A stretch of DNA of 64,000 nt from Myxococcales bacterium (GCA_020633435.1 JACKDP010000006.1:248001-312000); one strand, 5' to 3'. Shown: positions 44,363 through 54,400, counted from the stretch's first letter. Program-made: numbers and translations. The notes: a model not told the origin generated them from the sequence alone.

Positions 44363-44369
44363 GCGTCGG

Positions 44370-46103
44370 CTAGCGGCAGTACCGCGACGCGGGGTCGACG
44401 GACGCGCAGGTGTTGACGCCGACGTTCTCGCCCCGCGGCACCGAGGCCACCTCCAGGTGGATGTGCGGGCCCGAAGAGCACCCGGAGTTGCCGCTGTAGG
44501 CGAGGAGCTGCCCCTGGTCGACGTGGCTGCCGTCGCGGATGCCCGGGGCCAGATCGTCGATGTGCAGGTACCAGACGTAGAGGTCGCGCCCGGGATCGTC
44601 GGGATCCCCGCAGTCGGCCCGCAGCTTCACGTAGTTGAAGGCGTTCCAGCACGCCGGGGTGCAGCCGTTGTTGTAGCAGTTGGGCAGCCCGAGGCGGCTG
44701 GCCACCACCGTGCCCGCGATGCCCGCCCGAATGGGGGTACCGATGGCCGTGCCGTGGTCGACGCCGTAGTGCTGGCCCCCGCCGCCGCAGGCGGAGAACG
44801 CCTGGGTCAGCGCGCCGGGGGGCCGGTCCAGGCAGCAGGCGCCCTCGCCGCGGGCGCACTGATCGGGGACGCCAGGCGGGTTCTGCTGGCAGCCCGCCGG
44901 GCAGGGGCTGGCAGCGGCGACGCCGCCATCACGGCAGGTGTAGAGGGTGTCGACCTCGCCGGCGCCCAGGCTGCCGCCGCAGTACAGGCCGTTGACGGGG
45001 GCGGCCTCGCAGGGGTTGCCCAGGGCCCGGCAGGCGTCGGGCACGCCGGGGGGCATGACGGCGCAGCCGGCGGGGCAGGGGGCCTGGCCCACCGTGGTGC
45101 CATCGCGGCAGGTGTAGAGCGTGTCGGCGTCGCCCGCCCCCAGGCTCGCCCCGCAGTAGGCGCCGTTGCCCGCGTTGGCCCGGGCGCACGGATCGCCGGC
45201 CGCGCGGCAGGCGTCGTCGACGCCCGGCGGGTTCTGCTGGCAGCCGCCGGGGCAGGGCTGGCTGCTGGCCGTGCGGCGATCCCGGCACTGGTAGAGCGTG
45301 TCGGCGTCGCCGGCCCCCAGGGTGCCCCCGCAGTAGCCGCCGTTGCCGGCATTGGCCCCCTCGCAGGGGTCGCCCTCGCGGCAGGCGTCCGGGGTGCCGC
45401 CGGGCTGCACGGCGCAGCCGGCCGGGCAGCGCCGCGCCTCGATGGTCTGGCCGCCGCGGCAGGTGTAGAGGCTGTCGGCGCTCGCCCCCAGCGTCTCGCC
45501 ACACCACAGCCCATCCCCCTCGGCGCGGGCGCAGGGATCGGCCTCGGCGCGGCAGGTGTCGGGGGTGCCGGGCGGCTGGACCTGGCAGCCATGGGGGCAG
45601 CCCGCCTGGCTGGCCGTCCGCCCGCCCGCGCAGGTGTAGAGCTGGTCCAGATCGCCCCCGATCAGGGTGAGGCCGCAGTGGGCGCCGTCCTCGGCGCCGT
45701 CGCAGGGATCCATGCTGGCCACGACGCAGGCGCCGGCGCGGCAGCCGGCGGGGCAGGCGCTCGTCTCGAAGGTGACGCCGCCCGCGCAGCGGTACCGGGC
45801 GCCGGGGGCCGCGCCGGGGCCCAGGTCGCTCCCGCACCAGTCGCCATCGGCGCGTCCGGCGCAGGGGTCGTCGGGGGTGGGCGCGGCGTCCGGCTCGGGC
45901 CCGAGGTCAGGAGGGGGTGGACGTTCGGCGTCGTCGAGCGCCGCGTCCGGCGACCGGCTGGCGTCCGGGCCGGCGTCCCGCCCGACCGGCAGCGGCCGCG
46001 CGTCTACCGCGCCGTCGGTGAACGTCGCGTCACCCTCGCCGCCGGCGCCGGCGCAGCCCACCAGCCCCAGCAGCAGCGCCATCCCCCAGGTGCGTCCCGC
46101 CAT
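44370..46103 (-). CDS. Lipoprotein with six Cys-rich repeats and C-terminal M23 peptidase domain
   Basis: A 577-residue lipoprotein. Lipobox LLGLVGC (C17), an acidic Asp/Pro/Ala linker to ~78, six modules of ~56 residues (~81-418), and an M23 zinc-endopeptidase domain to the end: HYGVDHGTAIGT (first His and Asp), then HIDD and GPHIHLEVA (HxH). The two-part zinc site appears intact, so it probably cleaves peptidoglycan cross-links, its own or a prey cell's; prey lysis is possible for a predatory lineage but not shown. Starts at the ATG 46103. The 116-base upstream region is AT-richer than average. Confidence 0.85.
   Translation of the reverse strand: MAGRTWGMALLLGLVGCAGAGGEGDATFTDGAVDARPLPVGRDAGPDASRSPDAALDDAERPPPPDLGPEPDAAPTPDDPCAGRADGDWCGSDLGPGAAPGARYRCAGGVTFETSACPAGCRAGACVVASMDPCDGAEDGAHCGLTLIGGDLDQLYTCAGGRTASQAGCPHGCQVQPPGTPDTCRAEADPCARAEGDGLWCGETLGASADSLYTCRGGQTIEARRCPAGCAVQPGGTPDACREGDPCEGANAGNGGYCGGTLGAGDADTLYQCRDRRTASSQPCPGGCQQNPPGVDDACRAAGDPCARANAGNGAYCGASLGAGDADTLYTCRDGTTVGQAPCPAGCAVMPPGVPDACRALGNPCEAAPVNGLYCGGSLGAGEVDTLYTCRDGGVAAASPCPAGCQQNPPGVPDQCARGEGACCLDRPPGALTQAFSACGGGGQHYGVDHGTAIGTPIRAGIAGTVVASRLGLPNCYNNGCTPACWNAFNYVKLRADCGDPDDPGRDLYVWYLHIDDLAPGIRDGSHVDQGQLLAYSGNSGCSSGPHIHLEVASVPRGENVGVNTCASVDPASRYCR
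44850..45868 (-). repeat. Six tandem Cys-rich modules in the M23 lipoprotein gene
   Basis: Each module encodes (D/N)PC, then CG before a Gly-rich stretch, LYxC, a variable stretch, CPxGC, and a linker ending in C (for example NPPGVPDQC). Six cysteines recur in each copy; modules 4 and 5 (GANAGNGGYCG and RANAGNGAYCG) are the most alike, pointing to recent duplication. Confidence 0.8.
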
Positions 46104-46219
46104 GCCACCCCCTCCGCTGTCCCCCCACGATGCCCAACGGCGAGGCGGAGGCGCCAGAGGGGCGCGGCGTCGAGCGGTGTATGTGCACTCAACCGCTTGA
46201 ATTGATTGAGAAAATCGAA

Positions 46220-46696
46220 CTAGCTGCGGACCGGCCAGCGCCCCGCGGCGTTCACGATGCAGGCCCCGTCGGCGTCCAGGTCGGCCCATAGCCGGCTCTG
46301 GGTCGCCCGGTCGAGGCGGGCCCGGCGGTGCCGGTCCGGCGCCAGATCGACGTAGACGTGGTCGCCGTGGGCCTCGAAGCCCGTCGCCGGCACGGCCAGC
46401 CGCTCGCCGTTGTTGAGGTGCGCGAAGAAGCCGTCGTCGGCGACCTCCAGCCGGCGCACCAGGAACGGGGTGTCCTCGGCCTGGAAGTAGCACCAGCGGT
46501 CGCCGATGTGGACGATGGGCTCGCCGGTCTCGGGGTGGGCGTCGATGCCGCGGTCGAAGAGGGCGATGAGGCGGGCGTGCTCGAAGGGCTCACCCTCGTG
46601 GAACCAGCGACCCTCCCGGTCGAGGCGGAGGTCGACGCTGCGCCGAAGCTGCTCCAGGCGCGCGGCGAAGGCCGCCTCGTCCCGGGCCTCGGTCAC
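46220..46696 (-). CDS. DUF1285-family protein
   Basis: A 158-residue cytosolic protein with the DUF1285 hallmarks DREGRWFHEGEPF and FQAEDTPFLVRRLEV, found across proteobacteria with no proven function. The GTG at 46696 overlaps the stop of the upstream caspase-like lipoprotein gene (GTGA), so the two are translationally coupled and share its sigma-54 promoter. That coupling is unusual because most DUF1285 genes stand with metabolic or housekeeping genes. No signal peptide. Confidence 0.72.
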   Translation of the reverse strand: MTEARDEAAFAARLEQLRRSVDLRLDREGRWFHEGEPFEHARLIALFDRGIDAHPETGEPIVHIGDRWCYFQAEDTPFLVRRLEVADDGFFAHLNNGERLAVPATGFEAHGDHVYVDLAPDRHRRARLDRATQSRLWADLDADGACIVNAAGRWPVRS

Positions 46697-48339
46697 TTGG
46701 GCTCGCCGACCAGGTCGTAGGTGCTGGTGGCCGCGTAGCCGCGGACCATGCCCAGGATGCGGGCCGGGCTGGCGAGCGTGATCTCGCAGGCCTCCACCGA
46801 GCCACCCTTGTAGGGGCGGCAGTCGTACTCGGAGGCGCTGGGGGCGAGGCCCACGCGGACGTAGAGGTCGGCGTCGCCGGTGCCCGTCATGTTGAACCGG
46901 TAGGTGCCGGCGGGCAGCGTGTCGGTCTCGAAGCGGATCTCCTCGTTCTTCGCCACGTCGCCGTCCATCGAGAGGCCGGGCCAGGCGCTGGTGGGCTCGG
47001 CGTCGCCGCCGCCGGGGACGAACGTGTTGTCCTCCTCGCCCGAGACCAGGACGATCTGGCTCTGGTCGATGTCGCGGAAGATCTGTTCGTAGGTCAGCGG
47101 GCTGTCGTAGCGGGTCATGCCCTTGACCAGCGCCATGGTGGCGTCGGCCATCGAGGCGAAGAACGCGGGCAGGCCGTTGGTGATGACGTCGGCGTACTTC
47201 GTGCCCTTGGGGTCGTCGCCGTTGACGCGGGCGTGGGCCTCGAAGATGGCCTGGTCGACGTAGGCGTAGGTGTCGCAGCCGTTCATGAAGACCATCACGT
47301 ACTGGCCGGCCTCCCACTTGCCCTTGCCCGCCAGGGCCCGGATGTTGGCGCCCAGGCCGGCGTGGCCGTTGTAGACCACCAGATCGGCGTTGCGGGACAG
47401 CTCGCCGAAGCGCTCGTCGAAGGCGCGGCCGGCGGTGCGGACGTTGTCGACGAGCAGGGTGTAGACGACCACGCGGTGGCCGTCGTCGAGGCGGGCGCTG
47501 TAGGTGACCTCGGGGACGGCGGTGCCCGGATCGGTGGGGGCGTCGGCCGGCTCGGTCACCAGCTCACGGCCCCCGAGGAAGCTGCGGATCTCGCGGCCGA
47601 AGGTGTTGTAGGCGCGGATGCCGGCGTCGGTCGCGCTGGTGGCGCCGTCCTCGTACTTGCCGAAGACCGCGACGACGACGAAGACGCCGTCGGCCCAGAC
47701 CATGTCGTACTCGGGGTACTTGCCGGTCGTGTTGACGGGGCTGACGGTGACCTTCGCGGTCGTCTTGACCACGTCCGTCTCGGCCAGGCGGCAGGTCGAG
47801 CGGGCCGGGCGGAAGTAGTACCACATGCTGCCGGCCGTCACGTCGTGGGCGCCGAAGTCCACGCAGTCGTGGCTGTACTTCTGGGTGAAGGCCTCCAGGC
47901 CGCGGTAGCTGACGTCGCGGGGGAGGGTGAAGGCGTACTCGGCCGGGACGCCCTGGCGCTTGCGCCAGGCCACCTGCAAGCTCGCGGTATACTTGACGAT
48001 CTTGCCGCCCTCGGCGGCCTCGGAGCGCACGTCGCTCAGCACCACCTTGTCGAGCCGCCCGACGGCCTGGGAGCCGTTGAGGTGGCCGATGGTGTAGAGG
48101 AGCTGGTCCTCGATGAGCGACTTGTCGCTGCCGAAGCTGTTCGAGGTGAAGAGCTGCCCGTCGAAGGCCATGTCGAGGACGACGGCCTCGGCGCTGGTGT
48201 CGGCCTTGCCGGGCTCGACCTTCTCGACGTCGCTCTCACCGAAGGCGAGGCCGCCCGCGGCGTCGTCGCCGGGCTCCTCGCCACAGGCGGTGAGGGCCAG
48301 GAGCGTGGTCAGGGTGGCGAGGACACGCAGGGACTTCAT
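46693..48339 (-). CDS. Lipoprotein with caspase-like His/Cys motifs and C-terminal PPC domain, paralog 2
   Basis: A 548-residue lipoprotein: lipobox ALTAC (C19), GKAD 25 residues later, a core with VYNGHAGLG (H326) and MVFMNGCDTYAY (C355), then a PPC domain (~465-548; GTGDADLYVRVG, DCRPY). The His-to-Cys distance (29) is close to that of gingipains. PPC domains are typical of secreted peptidases. It shares GKAD, GHAG, NGC and surrounding residues with the lipoprotein at 16571-18145, though overall identity is low. GGAGG precedes the ATG, and a perfect -24/-12 match lies 40-54 bases upstream. No family name recognised. Confidence 0.72.
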   Translation of the reverse strand: MKSLRVLATLTTLLALTACGEEPGDDAAGGLAFGESDVEKVEPGKADTSAEAVVLDMAFDGQLFTSNSFGSDKSLIEDQLLYTIGHLNGSQAVGRLDKVVLSDVRSEAAEGGKIVKYTASLQVAWRKRQGVPAEYAFTLPRDVSYRGLEAFTQKYSHDCVDFGAHDVTAGSMWYYFRPARSTCRLAETDVVKTTAKVTVSPVNTTGKYPEYDMVWADGVFVVVAVFGKYEDGATSATDAGIRAYNTFGREIRSFLGGRELVTEPADAPTDPGTAVPEVTYSARLDDGHRVVVYTLLVDNVRTAGRAFDERFGELSRNADLVVYNGHAGLGANIRALAGKGKWEAGQYVMVFMNGCDTYAYVDQAIFEAHARVNGDDPKGTKYADVITNGLPAFFASMADATMALVKGMTRYDSPLTYEQIFRDIDQSQIVLVSGEEDNTFVPGGGDAEPTSAWPGLSMDGDVAKNEEIRFETDTLPAGTYRFNMTGTGDADLYVRVGLAPSASEYDCRPYKGGSVEACEITLASPARILGMVRGYAATSTYDLVGEPK

Positions 48340-48378
48340 GGGGCGACCTCCAGCGGCGCGGTGACGCCACCTGCCTTG

Positions 48379-48393
48379 GCAAGCTGCGTGCCA
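48379..48393 (-). promoter_or_regulatory. Sigma-54 (-24/-12) promoter, consensus match
   Basis: On the minus strand TGGCACGCAGCTTGC matches TGGCACG-N4-TTGC at all 11 defined positions. The start of transcription would be near 48367, 28 bases before the lipoprotein ATG. The plus strand of the same site is a weaker -24/-12 match toward the KAS III-like gene. Confidence 0.7.
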
Positions 48394-48532
48394 GCGTCGC
48401 GGCGCCGCCAGCCGGCCGCGGGCGGCCGCGACGTGGCGGGCCGGGGCGCCAGCGGTGGCAACCCGGGTAGCCATCTGGCAGGCACGCGCGCCAGGGCTTG
48501 AACCACAAGCGCGCCCATGGGAAACGTCAGCG

Positions 48533-49504
48533 GTGATCGGACTACGCATCCTCGGGACCGCCACCCTCCTCGACGGCCCGCCGCGCAGCACGGACGAGGT
48601 GGCCGCCGCGGCCATGCCCGACCGGAGCCCCGCGGTCGTGCGCCGCCTGACAGGCATCGCCACCCGCCACTGGATCGCGCCGGAGGTGGGGGCCGTGGAC
48701 CTCGCCGTCCGCGCCCTCCGGGCAGCCGCCGAGCGCGGCGGCGTGGACGTGGGGGCGCTGCGCCGGGTCATCTTCGTGACGTCCACGGGCGGCGACCGCC
48801 TCTGCCCGGCCAACGTGAACGATGTCATCCACGCCCTTGGGCTGGATGGCCGGGCGGATGGCTTCGATCTCAACAACGCGTGCACCGGCTTCCTGAACGG
48901 CGTCGACCTGGCGGCGCGCTGCCTGGCCACCGGCGCGCCCGGCCCGGTGGGCGTGGTCGTCGTGGAGACGCCGTCGCGCTTCCTGTCGCCCGCCGAGCCG
49001 CGGCCCTACGTCGTCTTCGGCGACGCCGCCGTGGCCGCCATCGTGGACGGCGGGCCGGGGACGCTGCTGGGCTCGCACTTCGGCAACGTGGGGGCCCACG
49101 CGGACGCCGTCGTGCTGGAGCACCCGGAGCGCGTCGGGGGCCTGACGGGCCTGCGGTTCAACGCCGGGCGGGACGTGCTCTTCGAGCTGGCCCTGGCGGC
49201 CTTGCAGCAGAGCGCGGACGCCGTCCTGGGGCCGGCGGGGCTGGCGCTGGCGGACGTCGAGTGGGTGGTGCCCCACCAGCCCAACGGGTACATGCTGCAC
49301 AACCTGTTGAAAGGGCTCGGGATTTCGGCCGAGAAGCTGGTGCCGGTCGTGGAGTCCGTGGGCAGCGTCGGGGCGGCCTCCGTGGCCGTCGGGCTGGACC
49401 GCCTGCTGCGCGAGCGCCCGATCCAGGACGGCGATCACATCCTCCTGCTGGGGGTCGGGGCGGGCATGTCGTACGGCGCGCTGCTGCTGCGGGTGGGCCG
49501 ATGA
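48533..49504 (+). CDS. KAS III-like beta-ketoacyl synthase (altered catalytic triad)
   Basis: A 323-residue thiolase-fold protein similar to FabH/OleA-type enzymes. Catalytic cysteine in NNACTGFLNG and histidine in VPHQPNGYM are present; the position of the third residue, normally Asn in GNTS, reads SVGSVGAAS, so Asn is replaced by Ser. It may therefore be an acyl-transfer or non-decarboxylating variant. A GTG at 48533 is the most plausible start; ribosome site weak. First gene of a long overlapping operon: its stop overlaps the start of the acyltransferase (ATGA). Likely product is a specialised fatty acyl chain. Confidence 0.82.
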   Translation: MIGLRILGTATLLDGPPRSTDEVAAAAMPDRSPAVVRRLTGIATRHWIAPEVGAVDLAVRALRAAAERGGVDVGALRRVIFVTSTGGDRLCPANVNDVIHALGLDGRADGFDLNNACTGFLNGVDLAARCLATGAPGPVGVVVVETPSRFLSPAEPRPYVVFGDAAVAAIVDGGPGTLLGSHFGNVGAHADAVVLEHPERVGGLTGLRFNAGRDVLFELALAALQQSADAVLGPAGLALADVEWVVPHQPNGYMLHNLLKGLGISAEKLVPVVESVGSVGAASVAVGLDRLLRERPIQDGDHILLLGVGAGMSYGALLLRVGR

Positions 49505-50220
49505 CGCTGGCCGATCGGGCGGCGCGCCGCGCCTGGCTGGCCCACTGGCGCCAGCAGCGGCGGTGGCACCGCTACACGGTGGAGGGGGCGGAGCACCTGG
49601 ACGGTCCAGCGGCGCTGCTGGTCGGCTACCACGGCCGCTCCGTCGCCCGCGATCTCTGCATGTTCACCACCTGGGTCCACGATCGCGACGGCTACCTGCC
49701 CCACGCCATCTTCCACCGGGCGTTCGCCGAGAGCGCGTTGCTGCGGCCGCTGCTGGCCGGCGTCGGCGGGGTGGTGGGGGATGACGAGAGCCTGCCCGCC
49801 GCCCTGGCCCGGGGGGAGCACTTGATCGTCACGCCTGGCGGCACCCGCGAGGGCTGCCGGCCCCACGCGGCGCGGTACACTTTGGCCTGGGGCCGCCGCA
49901 CCGGCTACCTGCGGCTGGCCCTGAAGCATGGGCTGGATGTCATCCCGGTGGTGGCGGCGGGCACGGACCACACCTACATCGGGCTCAACGATGGCTACGC
50001 CTGGGGCAAGCGCCTGCGGGCGCCGATGGGACTGCCCGTCTGGGTGGGCGTGGGGCCGCTGGGGCCGTGGCCGCTCTCGCCGCCGTTCCCGGTGGCCATT
50101 CGCCAGATCATCGGGCCGCGCATCCGGCTGGAGGCGCCCGCGGACGCCGACGGGCTGGCGGCGCTGCACGGGCAGGTGACGGGCGTGGTGCAGGGCATGC
50201 TGGACAGGGTGCGTCGATGA
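49501..50220 (+). CDS. Acyltransferase (LPLAT, MGAT-like)
   Basis: A 239-residue protein with an altered acceptor motif (GYHGRSVARD, HX6D instead of HX4D) and the block VTPGGTREGCRP in place of the EGTR motif, followed by VIPVVAAGTDHTYIG. No long membrane helix, so probably peripheral. It overlaps both neighbours by ATGA junctions (49501 and 50217). With the KAS III-like and SDR genes it may transfer a special acyl chain to a lipid or a carrier. Confidence 0.75.
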   Translation: MTLADRAARRAWLAHWRQQRRWHRYTVEGAEHLDGPAALLVGYHGRSVARDLCMFTTWVHDRDGYLPHAIFHRAFAESALLRPLLAGVGGVVGDDESLPAALARGEHLIVTPGGTREGCRPHAARYTLAWGRRTGYLRLALKHGLDVIPVVAAGTDHTYIGLNDGYAWGKRLRAPMGLPVWVGVGPLGPWPLSPPFPVAIRQIIGPRIRLEAPADADGLAALHGQVTGVVQGMLDRVRR

Positions 50221-51026
50221 GCTGGGCGCTGGTGCTGGGGGCGACGTCGGGGGCGGGGGAGGCCATCGCCCGGGCGTTGCTGGTGGATCCGGGGCTCGAC
50301 GTCCTGGTGCTGCACCGGGGCAACCACCCGGCGGCGGCGGCGGCCCTGGTGGCGGCGGCGGAGGCCGCCGGTCGGCGCTGCGTGGAGCGCGTCGGCGAGG
50401 CGGGCACGGCGGAGGCGGTGGACGAGGCCCTCGACGCGCTGGCGCCGGTCATCGGCCCCGGCGGCGTGGGGGTGGTGGTGCACGCGCTGGCCTGCGCCTC
50501 GGTGGGATCCCTCGTGCGGGGGGCGCCCCTGGGCGCCGTGCGCATCGAGCGGACCTTCGCGGCCATGGCGCACTCCTTCGTCTACTGGGTCGAGGGGCTG
50601 CACCGCCGGGGGCTGCTGGCCCCCGAGGGCGCCCGGATCATCGGCCTGACGAGCCCCCTCGGCGGCGCGCTCATCCGCCGCACCGGCGCCATCACGGCCG
50701 CCAAGGCGGCCCTCGAGATCTACGTGCGCCACCTGGCCTTCGAGCTGGGCCCCCTCGGCCACCGCGTGAACCTGGTCAGCTACGGCGCCACCACGTCGGC
50801 GGCCCTGGAGCACGTCCTCGACGACTCCACCCAGGGCCGGCTCGACCGCGCCATCCAGCGCATGAGCCCCGCCGGCCGGCGCTGCACCGTCGAGGACGTC
50901 GCGCGCCTCGTGAGCTTCCTGTCCCGCGGGGAGGGCGGCTGGTTCAACGGCGCGACCATCGACTACTCGGGCGGAGAGGTGCAGAGTCTGTATGATCTCG
51001 TCCTGTATCCCGAGGAGCCCCCATGA
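50217..51026 (+). CDS. Short-chain dehydrogenase/reductase, FabI-like
   Basis: A 269-residue SDR: coenzyme loop GATSGAGEAIA, LTSPLGG at the catalytic serine, and a helix ITAAKAALEIYVRHLAFE that matches enoyl-ACP reductase. The catalytic tyrosine expected seven residues before the lysine is Thr (TGAITAAK), so ordinary reductase activity is doubtful. FNGATIDYSGG near the end fits FabI-like C-termini. Start fixed by ATGA overlap with the acyltransferase; its own stop overlaps the next gene. May be a divergent reductase that uses a different residue, or a non-enzymatic partner. Confidence 0.8.
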   Translation: MSWALVLGATSGAGEAIARALLVDPGLDVLVLHRGNHPAAAAALVAAAEAAGRRCVERVGEAGTAEAVDEALDALAPVIGPGGVGVVVHALACASVGSLVRGAPLGAVRIERTFAAMAHSFVYWVEGLHRRGLLAPEGARIIGLTSPLGGALIRRTGAITAAKAALEIYVRHLAFELGPLGHRVNLVSYGATTSAALEHVLDDSTQGRLDRAIQRMSPAGRRCTVEDVARLVSFLSRGEGGWFNGATIDYSGGEVQSLYDLVLYPEEPP

Positions 51027-51478
51027 CACCCGACATGACGACGTTCCTGTCGGCGGCCGAGGTGGACCGGTTGCGCGCCGGCTATGACGCGGCGGTGATG
51101 CTGGCCGGCAGCCAGGCAGCCGTGAACCAGCACTACGCCGGCGCCGCCCCGCTGGCGAGCTTCCTCGGCAAATCCGTCTATGATCCCGCGGTGATGGCGC
51201 CCACCGACCGCGAGCGCTGCATCCTCACGCTCCTGGCCACGAAGCCCCACGCCCTCACGCTGGGCGTGCATGTGTACTGGGGCCTGGCCGAGGGTCTGTC
51301 GCTGCGCGACGTCTACCAGGTCTTCATGGTCGCCGCGGGCTACGCGGGGGTGGACGCCTACGCGGTGCCCGCCTTCCTGCTGCAGCGCCGCATCCTGCCG
51401 CTGCTCAAGCACCTGGCCGAGGCCGACACGCCCGACACCCGGGTGGTGCTGGCCGCCCTCGTCGAGGGGCTGGCCTGA
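51023..51478 (+). CDS. Carboxymuconolactone decarboxylase (AhpD)-like protein
   Basis: A 151-residue all-helical protein. The segment ERCILTLLATKPHALTLGVHVYWGLAEGLS has the CMD-domain pattern, here shortened to ERCILTLLATKPHALTLGV and VYWGLAEGLS, but the CxxC of AhpD is absent. Start ATG overlaps the SDR stop; the cyclase-like gene begins one base after its stop. Possibly an enzyme or small-molecule sensor of the lipid operon. Function unknown. Confidence 0.65.
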   Translation: MTPDMTTFLSAAEVDRLRAGYDAAVMLAGSQAAVNQHYAGAAPLASFLGKSVYDPAVMAPTDRERCILTLLATKPHALTLGVHVYWGLAEGLSLRDVYQVFMVAAGYAGVDAYAVPAFLLQRRILPLLKHLAEADTPDTRVVLAALVEGLA

Positions 51479-51479
51479 G

Positions 51480-54400
51480 GTGGATCTCGTCCGCTACGCC
51501 CCGGAGCTCGTGCTGCGCCGGCTGGCGGCGGATCCGCGCCCGCTGCGGGCGGCCTGGGGCGAGCAGTTCCCGGCCGTCGTCCTCTGGGTGGACATCTCGG
51601 GCTTCACCCCGCTGACGGAGCGGCTGGTGGCCGCGGGAGACAGCGGCGTCGAGGCGCTGACCGAGGTCCTCAACCGCTACTTCGGCCGCCTGGTCGACCT
51701 GGTGCAGGGGGCCGGCGGCGACATCACCCAGTTCGAGGGCGACGCCATCCTGGCCGTCTGGCGGCTGGGGGCCGACGAGGAGGCCGAGCCGGTGCTGCGC
51801 CAGGTGGCGCGCTGCGCCCTGGAGGTGTCGGCGGCCCTGCATGGCTTCGAGGTGGGCCCCGGCACCCGCCTGTCGCAGCGCGTGGCCCTGGCCACCGGGC
51901 CGCTGCGCTTCCTGTGGGTGGGCGGCGTGCTGGCGCGCTGGGCCTTCGCGGCCGCGGGCGCGCCGCTGGTGCAGGTGCAGGCCATCGACCACGACGTCGA
52001 TCCGGGCGAGGTGGTGGTGGCCCCGGACGCCTGGGCCATCCTCGCGCCGGCCGCCCGGGGGACGGTCCTGCCCAGCGGGGCGGTGCGGCTGGAGGCCGTC
52101 AGCGGCGAGCCGCCGCGCCTGCCGCTGGAGCGCTCCACCGTCCCGCCCGACGCCCTGCCCGCCCTGCGGACGCTGCTGCCGGGCGCCGTGCTGACGCGGC
52201 TGCAGGCGGGGCTGGGCCGCTGGCTGGCCGAGCTGCGGCGCATCTCCGTCGTCTTCGTCCACTTCCCCGAGCTGGACCCCCTCGACCCCGACCTGGTGGA
52301 CCGCGCCCAGGAGGCCGTCGCGCGGGCCCAGCGGGCGGTCTACCGCTTCGGCGCCAGCACCCTGAAGTTCTCGGTGGCCGACAAGGGCGCCACCCTGCTG
52401 GCGGGCTTCGGCGTGCCCCCGCTGGCCCATGAGGACGACCCCGTGCGGGCGGTGCAGGCGGCGCTGGCCCTGGCCGAGGCCCTGCAGCCGCTGGGCATCG
52501 GCGTCCGCGTCGGCGTGGCCACGGGGCCCGTGTTCTGTGGCCTGCTCGGCAGCGAAAAGCGCTGTGAATACACCATCTTGGGGCGTCCGGTAAACCTGGC
52601 CGCCCGGCTCATGCAGGCGGGCGGCGCCGGCGTCCTCGTCGACGAGGCGACGTGGCAGGGGGCGCGCCACCGCCTGGGCTTCACGCCCCTGAGCCCGCTG
52701 ACGCTGAAGGGCGTGGCCGAGCCCGTGGCCGTCTACCGGCCCACCGGCGAGGAGCGGGCGGTGCTGCGGGAGCGCACCGCCATCGTCGGGCGCGCGGCCG
52801 AGCTCGACCTGCTCTCCCGCGGGCTGCAGGCGCTGGTGCGCGCCGGGGACGACGCCACCGTCGTCGTCGAGGGGGAGGCCGGCATCGGCAAGTCTCGCCT
52901 GGTGGCCGAGGCGGTCGCCAAGGCCAGCGAGCTGGGGGTGCGGGTGCTGACGGCCGAGGCCCAGGCCATCGAGCGCGACACCGCGTACTTCGCGTGGCGC
53001 GGGGTGGCGGCGGAGCTCTTCGGCCTGCGCCCCGAGGACGAGCCGGCGACGGTGCAGGCCCGGGTCATGGCGAGCCTGGCGGACGATCCCGAGGTGGCGG
53101 CCCTGGCCCCGCTCCTCCAGGTGGTGCTGCCCGTCGACTGGCCCGACAACGAGCGGACGGCCGAGATGGTCGGCGAGATGCGCGCCGACAACACCCGGCA
53201 GCTCCTCGTCCGCCTCATCGAGCGGGCCGCGCGGCTGGAGCGCGTGATGCTCGTCATCGAGGACGCGCACTGGCTCGACTCGGCCTCCTGGGAGGTGGCC
53301 ATGCGCGCCGCCCGGGACGTGCACCCCTGCCTGGTGCTGGTGGCGACGCGGCCCATGGGCGACGCGGCCCCGGCGGCCTGCCAGGCCATCCTGGAAGCCA
53401 GCGAGACCACCCGCCTCACGCTGCAGCACCTCTCGCCGGCGCAGACGCTCCAGCTCGTCTGCCAGCGGCTCGGCGTGGTGCGGCTGCCCGAGGAGGTGGG
53501 CCGGCTGCTCATCGACAAGTCCGGCGGCAACCCCTTCTTCAGCGAGGAGCTGGCCTACGCCCTGCGCGACGCGGGCAAGCTGCTGATCGAAGACGGGATC
53601 TGCGGCCTGGCGCCGGGGGAGGACCTGGAGTCGCTGTCGCTGCCGGGCACGGTGCAGGGCGCCATCATCAGCCGCGTGGATCGCCTGGATCCGGCGCGGC
53701 AGCTCCTGCTGAAGGTGGCGAGCGTCATCGGGCGGGAGTTCCTGCGGCGGACGCTGGCCCACGCCTACCCGAGCGACGAGACCCACGCCGAGGTGGACGA
53801 GCTGCTGCCGTCGGTCGTGGATCTGGACCTGGTGCTGCCGGACGTCGTGGGGGGCGAGGACGCCTCCTATGTGTTCAAGCATGCCATCAGCCAGGAGACC
53901 ATCTACGGGCTGATGCTCTTCGCCCAGCGGCGGGAGCTGCACCGGCGGGTGGCGGAGTGGTTCGAGGCGCGCAGCGAGGATCTGCCGCGGTTCTACCCGC
54001 TGCTCGCGTGGCACTACAGCCGGGCCGAGGTGCCCGAGCGGGCCGTGCACTACCTGGAGCTCGCCGGCAGCCAGGCCCTCGGCCGCTTCGCCTGCCGCGA
54101 GGCCGTCCGCTTCTACACGCGGGCCCTGGAGCAGTGCGAGAAGGTGCCGGCGCTGGGCACGCCAGCGCGGCTGCGGACGCTGGAGGAGGGGCTGGCCCTG
54201 GCCTACCACGGCGCCGGCGACATGGACGCCTGCCGGCGCCATGGCGTGACGGCGCTGGAGCTGCTGGGCCTGCCCACGGCCCGGGGGCGGCTGCGGCTGG
54301 TCTTCGGCCTGCTGGCCCAGGTGGGGCGGCGGGTCTGGCAGGCGCGCCGCCCGCCGACCGTCCCCGGCACGGAGCGCCGCGAGCGGCTGCTGGCCGCGGC

